A stretch of DNA of 64,000 bases. Origin: an uncultured Prochlorococcus sp. (GTDB taxonomy: Bacteria; Cyanobacteriota; Cyanobacteriia; PCC-6307; Cyanobiaceae). This document shows, piece by piece, positions 24,071 through 32,896 of this stretch. Below the pieces are notes generated by a model, which worked only from the letters and a program-made list of their open reading frames with translations, had not been told where the DNA came from and did not search any database. The stretch spans positions 1 to 64,000 of the forward strand of contig CACEFS010000004.1 of the NCBI GenBank assembly GCA_902558895.1, written 5' to 3'. The position numbers were made by a program, and so were the translations under genes. Within the stretch, counting starts at the first letter, position 1, and the number at the start of each line of letters is the position of its first letter.

Positions 24071-24110
24071 AGATCAATTTCTTACGAGGATTCCTCATTC
24101 TAAGTTAACA

Positions 24111-24851
24111 ATGGAATTTAATAAAGCTCGAAATATAATCGGACTTAGAGTTTTAAGTGATAACGTTATTTGGTTGTTGGTAAAAGATAGATCCGTTGTG
24201 GTTGTAGATCCATCTGTTCACGAACCAGTTATTAGGTATATATATGAAAACAATTTTCACTTAGAAGCTATTTTGCAAACTCATCATCATTCAGACCATA
24301 TTGGAGGGACGAAGTCTCTTATTGAAAAATGGCCAAATGTAAAGGTGATTGCTTCATCCAAAGAAAAAAAGCGAATCCCTTTTCAAAATGTATCTGTTAA
24401 AGATGAAGAAACTTTAAACATTTTAGGAGAAGAAGTAAAAATAATTGAAGTATTAGGTCATACAAACTCACATATTGCCTTCTTTTTGAATGGGGAAAAT
24501 CCTGTTCTTTTTATTGGCGACACATTATTTTCTGGAGGCTGTGGAAGAATTTTTGAAGGAACTTATCAACAAATGTATTCTTCACTAGAAAGAATCAAAT
24601 CTTTACCAAAAAATACTCTCATATATTGTGCACATGAATATACAAAGGGAAATATATTGTGGGCATTGAATCTCAAGCCAGAAGATCAAAATTTAAAGAA
24701 TAAACTTTCTGAAGTTGAAAAAAAACTTTCTCTTAATGAATTAACAATTCCATTTTTACTTGATGAAGAGATGAAAATAAACCTTTTCTTAAGAGCGAAA
24801 AATTTAGAAGAATTTACTTTTTTAAGAGCAAATAAAGATTTATGGGTTTAA
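24111..24851 (+). CDS. gloB: Hydroxyacylglutathione hydrolase (glyoxalase II)
   Basis: [38 protein letters not shown]; internal ATG at 24111 chosen because the longer ORF overlaps hisG. Confidence 0.93.
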   Translation: MEFNKARNIIGLRVLSDNVIWLLVKDRSVVVVDPSVHEPVIRYIYENNFHLEAILQTHHHSDHIGGTKSLIEKWPNVKVIASSKEKKRIPFQNVSVKDEETLNILGEEVKIIEVLGHTNSHIAFFLNGENPVLFIGDTLFSGGCGRIFEGTYQQMYSSLERIKSLPKNTLIYCAHEYTKGNILWALNLKPEDQNLKNKLSEVEKKLSLNELTIPFLLDEEMKINLFLRAKNLEEFTFLRANKDLWV

Positions 24852-24875
24852 ATAGATAGGTATCTTCTTAAACAA

Positions 24876-25268
24876 ATGTCCCCCAAACAAGTAATTAAAA
24901 CATCAAATGCTCCAGATCCAGTAGGACCTTATAATCAAGCAATAAAAGCTGGGGATTTTATCTATTGTTCTGGTCAAATTGCTATAGACCCAGCTTTAAA
25001 TGAAATAATATGTTTAGGTGATATAGAGAAGGAAACAATTCAAGTTTTAAAAAATCTCGCAGAAGTTCTTAAAGCTGGTGGAGCCAAAATAGAGGATGTA
25101 ATAAAAACAACAATTTACTTAACGGACTTAAGTAATTTTCAAATTGTCAATAAAATATATAGTGATTTTTTTAATATAGAGAATCCTCCTGCAAGGGCCT
25201 GTGTTGAAGTTTCATCTCTACCAAAAGGAGTTTTAGTTGAAATAGATTGCGTCGCATTTCTAGATTAA
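24876..25268 (+). CDS. RidA family enamine/imine deaminase
   Basis: APDPVGPYNQAIKAGDFIYCSGQIAIDP; C-terminal PARACVEVSSLPKGVLVEIDCVA. Confidence 0.95.
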   Translation: MSPKQVIKTSNAPDPVGPYNQAIKAGDFIYCSGQIAIDPALNEIICLGDIEKETIQVLKNLAEVLKAGGAKIEDVIKTTIYLTDLSNFQIVNKIYSDFFNIENPPARACVEVSSLPKGVLVEIDCVAFLD

Positions 25269-25353
25269 TTTCTAATTATTGAGAAATTTGAAATATAAAC
25301 CAATTGTGCACCATAGTTGTATAGATTATTAGTTGATAATTTATCTTAGATCT

Positions 25354-25581
25354 ATGTCAGCAGCAAAGCTTAATATAGATGAACTAGAAGCAGGTTATCC
25401 TTTATTTTGTAAAGCTCTTAGACTATTAATTTTAAAAGGAAACTCAGTAAAAGATATAGAAAAAACAGTTTGTTGGGGTCATCTTGAAACTTTAAATAGA
25501 TGCCTACCTGGTAGATATAAAGCACCAACATATTTAATGGCTTTAATCAAAAGAGATATTGCAAAGCCAAATAATTATTAA
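25354..25581 (+). CDS. Small conserved picocyanobacterial protein (DUF3136-like)
   Basis: MSAAKLNIDELEAGYPLFCKALRLLI...CLPGRYKAPTYLMALIKRD; family name from memory. Confidence 0.6.
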   Translation: MSAAKLNIDELEAGYPLFCKALRLLILKGNSVKDIEKTVCWGHLETLNRCLPGRYKAPTYLMALIKRDIAKPNNY

Positions 25582-25587
25582 AAAGGA

Positions 25588-25827
25588 TTAATCTTCTAAA
25601 TAAAATTTATCAATATCCATTGAAAAGTATTTTTCCTTGTCTGATATTTCTTTTTTATCTAAAAATATTGAAAGACTTACAAAATTCTTGCCGAAGCTGA
25701 TATTAGGATAGATATCCCTTTCTTTACATAATTTCTCAATTTCCCTCATGAATTTACTAATTTTTGAGTATCGATCAAATTCAAATCTTTTTTCAATCCT
25801 CAAAGGTGATTCTCTTTCATTCCACAT
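25588..25827 (-). CDS. Pterin carbinolamine dehydratase-like protein, probable acRAF (RuBisCO assembly factor)
   Basis: 79 aa beside csoS4B; RFEFDRYSKISKFMREIEKLCKERDIYPNISFG resembles PCD-like fold. Confidence 0.75.
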   Translation of the reverse strand: MWNERESPLRIEKRFEFDRYSKISKFMREIEKLCKERDIYPNISFGKNFVSLSIFLDKKEISDKEKYFSMDIDKFYLED

Positions 25828-25905
25828 TACATTCTTTATTCAAGACTAATTACACTATACCTTCAAGAAATTCTCTCAATAGATTTTTGAAGTTAAAATT
25901 TTTAG

Positions 25906-26148
25906 TCACTCCCAATAATCAATAATACCGCCAATTGTTAAATCAGTTTGAACCTCTGGATTAGGGCATGCAAATCTAGCGGCAGAACCACTAGCAGTAA
26001 AAACCCAGTTACCTTCTCTAGCTCCAACAGGATCAACAGCAACTAATTTCTTTCCTTTATTATTTTCTAAAATTCGTAAATTCATATGACCTAAGCCAGC
26101 CACTCTTTGAGTGCATACCAGCTTTCCTAATACCTTCATAATTTCCAC
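25906..26148 (-). CDS. csoS4B: Carboxysome vertex (pentamer) protein CsoS4B
   Basis: BMV fold; TDLTIGGIIDYWE; position at the end of the cso operon. Confidence 0.93.
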   Translation of the reverse strand: MEIMKVLGKLVCTQRVAGLGHMNLRILENNKGKKLVAVDPVGAREGNWVFTASGSAARFACPNPEVQTDLTIGGIIDYWE

Positions 26149-26166
26149 AATTTATATCCTCCCTTT

Positions 26167-26418
26167 CTATGACTTGTCTGGATCCCAATGATCAATGATT
26201 CCAACAATCGTTAAATCACTTGGATAAGATTTGCTTCCCGCAGCTTCTCTAGCAGCAGAACTTCCAACACAAATAACCCAATCTCCTGGCTTACAGCCAA
26301 CAGCATCAACTGCAACTTTTTTAGAAGAGCCATCTAATACAACCTGCAGATGTTTATGTTCAAAACCAGGAATCCTATTAGTAGAAACAAGTGGTTTTAC
26401 AACCTTACAAATTAACAT
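26167..26418 (-). CDS. csoS4A: Carboxysome vertex (pentamer) protein CsoS4A
   Basis: BMV fold; KKVAVDAVGCKPGDWVICVGSSAAREA...VGIIDHWD. Confidence 0.95.
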   Translation of the reverse strand: MLICKVVKPLVSTNRIPGFEHKHLQVVLDGSSKKVAVDAVGCKPGDWVICVGSSAAREAAGSKSYPSDLTIVGIIDHWDPDKS

Positions 26419-26420
26419 AA

Positions 26421-27950
26421 TTAGTGAGCCTCCTCTGTTTTTTTATCTAAAGACATTCCAATAATTTCGGCGGAATGAATGTTGTCCCTATCTCTAATAG
26501 TAGAGCAAGTATGCAACAAACCTTGATCAACTAAATTTTTATATCTAATTGATATTGCATTATTAACTCTTTCACAATCATTTATTGCCCTCTCTTTTGC
26601 ACCGGGAACTTTGCCAGAGTAATCAAATCTTATTACTACAGGAATAGGTAGATCTTGAGAAACATTTAACCCAGTAAAAATCTTCACTCCTACATCTAAA
26701 TCTGGAGCCCCTTCTTCGACTGTATCCAAATGAGCAAAATAAGTTAAATTCCTTAGATGTACTTCTTTAAAACCTATACCTACTCCAATAAACCTCTCTG
26801 CATGTCCAATATCTTCATAAGAACCATTATGAAAACTCTTAACATAATCAATTTGAGAAATATTATTGACAATTAATTTATACATAAATTTTTCCATTCC
26901 ACTTAATTTATCTTTTGAAGATTGCTTAGAAATTGTCTGGCAAATTTCTCTTTCTGCATCCTCTTTTGAAAAATTTATTGTTGAATTATAAATTTCTAAT
27001 GTAGAAATAGTTTTTTCTAAATCTATACCGCCGTCTCTAGTTGATAAATGTATTTTTAATGAATCAGTGTCTGTATCAAGTCCAATTAACATTAAATCCA
27101 CAGAAGCCCCGCAGCAAAAGCTATTCTCTACAGCCTCTTTGAAAGCACATAATTTATTTCTACCTTCTGCTGCAGCTAACTCATCATTGCTCCCATGAGC
27201 TGCGCATCCCTGATGCAAAGGATCTACTGAACTAAAATGATAAGTTACAACTTTTAAGTACCTAGTATCTTTATGAGCTTCATTAGGAACATTCTCTCTA
27301 TATCTCTTATGTTCAGTTTTTACCCATCGATTAACGGTATTTTCAATATCAAACAATGCTCCAGCATGGGATCTTCTTCTTACTGAACTAAAAGGTATTC
27401 TCATTACATAAGCAACTGAATGAGCTAATCTTCCGTCTGAACAAGGAGTTATATCAAGTAAATGTATTCCACAATCTAAAAGGAATTTTTCAAAGTCTCC
27501 AGCATCCATACTTCCAGCAGCGCCTTCAAGTGGATCATTGTTAAAAAAATCGTAGCTAAGTTTATCATGCTGTTTGAAAGCACACCATGCATATAAAGCT
27601 CTCATATCAAGAGGTTTTACCCAAGATTTATCTAATACATGTAGGGGTAAATCTATTCCCAAATTTTTTCTTGATATTTTCTGAGCCTTGTTTATAAAAT
27701 CTTCTTGATGTTGAATTCGGGCAATTTCCTTGAGAGTTGGAACAATTTCGTCAAAATCACTTTTTATTTTGCTTTCGTACCTAAATAGATTTTCATTTTG
27801 AATATTATTGGTTAATTTATGAAACTTTCCCGAATTTCGTAAATTTTTTGATTCTTTAGTTTGTATGTGGATATTTTCAGTAAAAGTTTTCATTGGAGCG
27901 GTTGGCCCCAATGTGAAGTTCTTGGCTTTAGCCAGTCCTCTTAAAGGCAT
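26421..27950 (-). CDS. csoSCA: Carboxysomal carbonic anhydrase CsoSCA (CsoS3)
   Basis: 509 aa; LLDITPCSDGRLAHSVAYVMRIP, HQGCAAHGSND zinc-site motifs. Confidence 0.96.
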   Translation of the reverse strand: MPLRGLAKAKNFTLGPTAPMKTFTENIHIQTKESKNLRNSGKFHKLTNNIQNENLFRYESKIKSDFDEIVPTLKEIARIQHQEDFINKAQKISRKNLGIDLPLHVLDKSWVKPLDMRALYAWCAFKQHDKLSYDFFNNDPLEGAAGSMDAGDFEKFLLDCGIHLLDITPCSDGRLAHSVAYVMRIPFSSVRRRSHAGALFDIENTVNRWVKTEHKRYRENVPNEAHKDTRYLKVVTYHFSSVDPLHQGCAAHGSNDELAAAEGRNKLCAFKEAVENSFCCGASVDLMLIGLDTDTDSLKIHLSTRDGGIDLEKTISTLEIYNSTINFSKEDAEREICQTISKQSSKDKLSGMEKFMYKLIVNNISQIDYVKSFHNGSYEDIGHAERFIGVGIGFKEVHLRNLTYFAHLDTVEEGAPDLDVGVKIFTGLNVSQDLPIPVVIRFDYSGKVPGAKERAINDCERVNNAISIRYKNLVDQGLLHTCSTIRDRDNIHSAEIIGMSLDKKTEEAH

Positions 27951-27957
27951 TATTTAC

Positions 27958-30255
27958 TTAACCTCTTGCACCACCGGAAAAGGTAACAAGTTGTCCTTCA
28001 CGAGTATTACCACTAGATCCAGTTATCAAGAAATCTGGTTTTTCTGTTTCCTCATTTCTTTTAACTTCCATAGGGGGCATTGCGCTCATGAATCCTGCTC
28101 TTGATGGATTTCGCTTTCTAGAAGAAGCTCCCTCTGTGCCTGTTACCTTATCACCGCGATCCCAATCATCACCAGTTACGTTTCCCACTGATTGTCCTTC
28201 ACCAGTAATCCTTGATGCGACTCTTTTTTCTGGCGTCTTTGCAGCCCGGTCTGCCTCTTCAATTTCCATTTTTTGTTTATAAGTAATATTTTTATTCGGT
28301 TCAAATCTAAATTTTTCAGTGCCAGTGACCTTATCAACTGCCATATCAAAAGGTCCTGTTACCTTTGAACCATTTTCATATTCATTACCCGTAACACCTT
28401 GAGTATTTTTTTCAGAATATTTGTCTCTTGATGGTGATTTAACAGAAAATTCGTTCCAAGAGTTACCTGCTGACTTTTCCGGATTCGCAAAAGCAGTATC
28501 ATGAGGAGGATTATCACAAGTTTGTGAAAACTGATCTCCACCAACATAAGGAGTACCTGTTAGGTTTTTACAAGCACCTTTCTTAGCACCTGTCATTACT
28601 CCGCCAATTCCTGGTTGATGTCCTGTTAGTCTGGCATTTGAATTATTTCCAGAATTAACTGTTGCTCTTGATTTCATATCTTCAGAAGTTTCATTATTAC
28701 AATTCTCATTAATCTGATCTAAGCCTGCGTATGGTGTTCCTGTTAGCACTTTGCATGAACCTGGTTCATCTCCAGTTACTATTTTTGATCTTCCCGTCAT
28801 AGTCCCGCTTATTAAATTTGACTTTGAAGAAAGGCTTAAACCTACTTTTTTAGCTTCTGGTTTTGGTTTTGAACCGCAAAACTTCTCATATTGTTGAGAT
28901 CCTATATACTCATCACCAGTTACATTCTTGCAACTCCCATGTTCATTACCTGTCATATGGTCTGATCTTCCTACACCTGTACCAGTTACATTATTCCCAT
29001 TAAGAGTATTGTAACTGCCTACTTTTTCAAATGCTTTGCCTTTTGGATTTGGCTCTGAGCCAAGATATTGATCTCCAGTTAACTGATGTCCAGAACCAGA
29101 TTCATCTCCAGTAACAAGGGTTGATCTACCAGGAAGTGATCCAGATACTTTTAATCCATCTGATGTAGTGCTGTGTTTGACCTTTGAAGGATTTTTTGGA
29201 ACATCACCACAATACTTCTGTGATTGATTAGCAGATATATATTCAGTACCTGTAAGATTTTTACAAGTCCCAGGCTCATCTCCAGTGACCCTCTCAGATC
29301 TACCTACTTCATTTCCAGTTACTTTATTACCTGATGTTGTAGAGGTAACAGTAGATCTAAGTGGTTGTTTATAACTTGGTCTTTCTTGACAAAATTGATC
29401 AGCAACTTCTGCTCCCATATATTGAGTACCAGTGACAGTTCTGCATGTACTTGCCTCATTACCTGTAGTTTTTACAGATCTATTAGCTTGAGTTCCAGTA
29501 ACTATTTGACCTGAATCAGTTTCACTTTTACCAACTTTCCAGCCAGCATCAGCAATATTTTGTTTTGCACCATTTTTATTTGGACCACATGGTCTACATT
29601 TACCATTACCTTTTTTGCCTGTAGCACCAGTTTTACTTCTTAGCTCTCTCACTCTCTGAGAAATTTCTCTACTACTTAAATCTGGGTCTCCCCTTCTAGC
29701 TAAAGATGCGGCACTGGTATTTTGTTTTGTTGCTGATTTACCATGTTTAGATTGAGCTTCTCTTCTCGCTAAAACAATATCTCTACTTGTATTAGTAATT
29801 GGCTTTCTCTTCTGATTAATTCTTCTTTTAACGTTCGGTTTTAGAGACTTAGATTCTGTAATAGTTGAATCTTTACTTTCTTGATTTTTACTAACAGCTG
29901 ATTTAACAATATTTACAGAATTTTCTTTTTTAACATCAGTACGGGTTCTATCGGATGAAGTTATAGCTGATTTCCCATGGGTAGACATTGCCTTTCTTCT
30001 CTCTATTACTAACTCTTTACTAGATAAAGTTGTTGAAGAAGACTTTCTGTTAACCTGAGTTTTTGGAATATGTTTTTTAACTGGTTTAGAAATATTTTGA
30101 TTGTTGAGAGAAGACTGAGTCCCAGAACTCTGTATATCTTGAGAGGATCGAACTCTATCTTTGGTAGTTGAAGAAAAAGCAGCAGCTTTTTTACCGCTAT
30201 CACTCATAGCCTTTCTTCTTTCAAGTGCAATCTCTCTACTGGTTTTTTTTGACAT
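27958..30255 (-). CDS. csoS2: Carboxysome assembly scaffold CsoS2
   Basis: N-repeats (REIALERRKAMS, ELVIERRKAMSTHGKSA, DIVLARREAQSKHGKSA), repeated VTG...Y M-repeats, conserved C-terminal domain; continuous ORF. Confidence 0.97.
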   Translation of the reverse strand: MSKKTSREIALERRKAMSDSGKKAAAFSSTTKDRVRSSQDIQSSGTQSSLNNQNISKPVKKHIPKTQVNRKSSSTTLSSKELVIERRKAMSTHGKSAITSSDRTRTDVKKENSVNIVKSAVSKNQESKDSTITESKSLKPNVKRRINQKRKPITNTSRDIVLARREAQSKHGKSATKQNTSAASLARRGDPDLSSREISQRVRELRSKTGATGKKGNGKCRPCGPNKNGAKQNIADAGWKVGKSETDSGQIVTGTQANRSVKTTGNEASTCRTVTGTQYMGAEVADQFCQERPSYKQPLRSTVTSTTSGNKVTGNEVGRSERVTGDEPGTCKNLTGTEYISANQSQKYCGDVPKNPSKVKHSTTSDGLKVSGSLPGRSTLVTGDESGSGHQLTGDQYLGSEPNPKGKAFEKVGSYNTLNGNNVTGTGVGRSDHMTGNEHGSCKNVTGDEYIGSQQYEKFCGSKPKPEAKKVGLSLSSKSNLISGTMTGRSKIVTGDEPGSCKVLTGTPYAGLDQINENCNNETSEDMKSRATVNSGNNSNARLTGHQPGIGGVMTGAKKGACKNLTGTPYVGGDQFSQTCDNPPHDTAFANPEKSAGNSWNEFSVKSPSRDKYSEKNTQGVTGNEYENGSKVTGPFDMAVDKVTGTEKFRFEPNKNITYKQKMEIEEADRAAKTPEKRVASRITGEGQSVGNVTGDDWDRGDKVTGTEGASSRKRNPSRAGFMSAMPPMEVKRNEETEKPDFLITGSSGNTREGQLVTFSGGARG
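28480..29560 (-). repeat. CsoS2 middle region: degenerate V-T-G / G-R-S / C-K-x-(L/V)-T-G-x-x-Y repeat modules
   Basis: About six tandem modules visible in the translation (approximate coordinates), e.g. NKVTGNEVGRSERVTGDEPGTCKNLTGTEYISANQSQKYC and NNVTGTGVGRSDHMTGNEHGSCKNVTGDEYIGSQQYEKFC. Confidence 0.85.
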
Positions 30256-30285
30256 AATCTTCAAATGTGAAACTCTTTTGAAAAA

Positions 30286-30314
30286 CTTTCTCCAAAAATA
30301 TTATTTGGAGAAAG
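30286..30314 (-). terminator. Terminator-like stem-loop between rbcS and csoS2
   Basis: Perfect 11-bp inverted repeat CTTTCTCCAAA/TTTGGAGAAAG, 7-nt loop, followed on the minus strand by TTTTT. Confidence 0.7.
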
Positions 30315-30336
30315 ATATTTACTACATAAAGTAGAT

Positions 30337-30678
30337 TTAACGTCCTTGGAAAACTACAAAAGCTGTTCCTTGGCTTTGAGTATAAGCATCGTATCCGATG
30401 ATTCTTACATGGTGGTCAGGGTATGCTCTATGACATGCCTCTAATTCACTTACAACCAAGTTAAGATCTTTTTCCCCAAAGAATGGGAGCTTCCAATAAG
30501 ACCAATAAGTTTGCATACTTCCACTAGGATGAACATGCTCAATAACAGGACTCCAGCCTTGAGCAATTATGTATGCAATTTGATCGTATATTTCTTCCTG
30601 GGTCATCGGTGGTAGGAAACCGAATGTTTCCAGGGTTGCAACTGTTTGATAGTCGCCTACTGTGCTCTGGAAAGGCAT
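30337..30678 (-). CDS. rbcS: RuBisCO small subunit (form IA)
   Basis: 113 aa; YDQIAYIIAQGWSPVIEHV...MQTYWSYWKLPFFGE. Confidence 0.98.
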   Translation of the reverse strand: MPFQSTVGDYQTVATLETFGFLPPMTQEEIYDQIAYIIAQGWSPVIEHVHPSGSMQTYWSYWKLPFFGEKDLNLVVSELEACHRAYPDHHVRIIGYDAYTQSQGTAFVVFQGR

Positions 30679-30732
30679 AATTAATTTAAATGTGAATGGA
30701 ATTACTCGTAATAGAACGAGATTTGTAGAAGT

Positions 30733-30757
30733 TTGAGGAGAAGAACAATCTCCTCAA
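30733..30757. promoter_or_regulatory. Perfect stem-loop in the rbcL-rbcS intergenic region
   Basis: TTGAGGAGA-N7-TCTCCTCAA (9 bp); no U-tract on the operon (minus) strand. Confidence 0.65.
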
Positions 30758-30772
30758 TTTAAAAAATCTGGT

Positions 30773-32188
30773 TTAACCTTGAACGTCTAGTTTGTCGACG
30801 GTATCAAATTCAAACTTAATTTCCTTCCAAGTTTCAAGAGCAATAGCTAATTCAGGACTGTGTTTAGCAGCTTCCATAAGAATGTCTCTACTCTCTTTTT
30901 CGATTTCGCGACCAGCATTACGTGCTTTTACACAAGCTTCTAAAGCGACTCTATTGGCTGCAGCTCCAGCAGCTGAACCCCATGGATGACCATGTGTTCC
31001 TCCACCGAACTGAAGACAAGAATCATCTCCAAAAATTGCTAAGAGTGCAGGCATATGCCATACGTGAATACCACCTGATGCGACGGCAAATACTCCTGGC
31101 ATTGAACCCCAATCTTGATCAAAGAAGTTACCTCTTGATCTATCTTCAGGAACAAATGACTCTCTTAAGTTGTCAATGTAACCAAGAGTTGTTTGACGAT
31201 CACCTTCTAGTTTTCCAACAACTGTTCCAGTATGTAATTGATCTCCTCCGGAGAGTCTCAAACATTTTGCTAGAACTCTGAAATGGATACCATGTTTTGG
31301 ATGTCTATCAATAACAGCATGCATAGCTCTATGGATATGTAGAAGCATGCCATTTTTGCGACACCAGTTTGCTAATCCAGTATTTGCAGTAAAACCGCCA
31401 GTTATATAATCATGCATGATGATTGGCATATCTAGCTCTTTAGCAAATTCAGCTCTTTCGTAGAGTTCTTCAGGAGTGTTAGCAGTACAGTTTAAGTAGT
31501 GACCTTTAACTTCTCCAGTTTCTTGCTGAGCAAGCTTAACTGCTTCTGCAACAAACTCAAATCTTTCTCTCCAACGCTGGAATGGTTGAGAATTTATATT
31601 CTCATCATCCTTCGTTAAATCAAGACCACCTCTAAGGCACTCATATACAACTCGACCATAGTTTTTACCAGATAATCCTAATTTAGGTTTAATGGTACAA
31701 CCAAGAAGAGGTCTTCCATATTTGTTTAAACGATCTCTTTCAACTACGATTCCATTTGGTGGACCACCGCAAGTTTTGATGAAAGCAATTGGAAATCTAA
31801 TATCTTCTAGACGTAAGTGTCTTAGAGCTTTAAATCCAAAAACGTTTCCTACTAAAGATGTTAATACGTTTGTAATAGAACCTTCTTCAAAAAGATCTAA
31901 AGGATATGCAATAAAAGCATAAAAAGCTTCAGGATCTCCAGGAACGTCTTCTATTCGATAACAACGTCCTTTATAAAATTCTAAGTCTGTAAGTAACTCG
32001 GACCAAACTGTTGACCAAGTACCTGTTGAAGATTCAGCGGCAACAGCTGCTGCAACTTCTTCTCTTGGAACACCTTCCTGACCTGTACATTTGAAACAGG
32101 CTAGTAAATCGGTGTCTAGGGGTACATATTCTGGAGTCCAGTAGGTATCTCTGTACTCCTTTACCCCTGCATCATACTTCTTACTCAT
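30773..32188 (-). CDS. rbcL: RuBisCO large subunit (form IA)
   Basis: 471 aa; [39 protein letters not shown]. Confidence 0.99.
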
Positions 32189-32257
32189 AAGGATAAATTT
32201 AGGTCTGTGTAGGGAAAATAATTATTGTGCAAAATTTATAAATCTTGCTTTACTTAA

Positions 32258-32569
32258 TTAGTCCTTTTGACCAAGAAATTCACCGTTACCTAAAGCAGGT
32301 TCAACTTCTCTGTGAGGACGAGCAATAATGTGAGCTGCAACTAAACCGTCACCAACTCTTTCACAAGCATCGGCACCAGCTCTTACAGCTGCGTTAACTG
32401 CGCCTGTTTCGCCTCTAACTAAAACTGTGACATAACCGCCGCCAACGAATTCACGACCAATAAGGCGAACTTCCGCTGCCTTTGTCATTGCGTCTGCTGC
32501 TTCGATTGCAGGTACAAGTCCGCGTGTCTCGATCATGCCGAGAGCGATACCCATTGTTTCTGTAGCCAT
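32258..32569 (-). CDS. csoS1: Carboxysome major shell protein (BMC-H) CsoS1
   Basis: 103 aa; ETMGIALGMIETRGLVPAIEAADAMTKAAEVRLIGREFVGGGYVTVLVRGETGAVNAAVRAG. Confidence 0.98.
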   Translation of the reverse strand: MATETMGIALGMIETRGLVPAIEAADAMTKAAEVRLIGREFVGGGYVTVLVRGETGAVNAAVRAGADACERVGDGLVAAHIIARPHREVEPALGNGEFLGQKD

Positions 32570-32792
32570 TGTCTACTAAATACTAAATGTGGAATGTTCA
32601 ATTCGAAGAATGCTTCATTAAGTACTTATAAGTCAAGCGTTTTCGATAAAATCTCCATTAATGTTTTTTCTATCATTCATAAGTTAAACTTATCACCCTT
32701 GGTACTATTGATATGTCAATACTTATGCAAATTAGTTAGTGCATCAAAACATACTGTTGTGTTAAGAAAAAATTTACATTATGTTATTTCCG

Positions 32793-32849
32793 TACGAGGC
32801 AGGCCCTGTCTACACAGGTGTGGAATGTTCAACCTTTCCTGTCTCCGTA
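32793..32849. ncRNA. Candidate structured RNA element in the csoS1-rdgB intergenic region
   Basis: TACGAGGCAGG (32793-32803) pairs with CCTGTCTCCGTA (32838-32849): 11 bp with one G-U and one bulged C. It encloses hairpin CCTGT-CTAC-ACAGG (32805-32818). Locally much richer in GC than the flanks. Confidence 0.45.
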
Positions 32850-32896
32850 TCTAGCTTTAAAGTAAGATAATATTCACGATAAATTTATTTGTTATT

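Noticed and set aside
27958-30264. Programmed -1 frameshift producing short and long CsoS2
   Set aside because: Frameshifting is known for some CsoS2 proteins, but I could not identify a convincing slippery heptamer plus downstream structure by eye; the ORF is continuous.
30792-31922. Plus-strand ORFs (65, 119 and 76 aa) antisense to rbcL
   Set aside because: Shadow ORFs within the highly conserved rbcL coding sequence; no protein-family signal.
32594-32854. 86-aa plus-strand ORF in the csoS1-rdgB intergenic region
   Set aside because: No recognisable domain and a non-ATG start; it overlaps the repeat and structured element. More likely non-coding, though a short peptide cannot be excluded.
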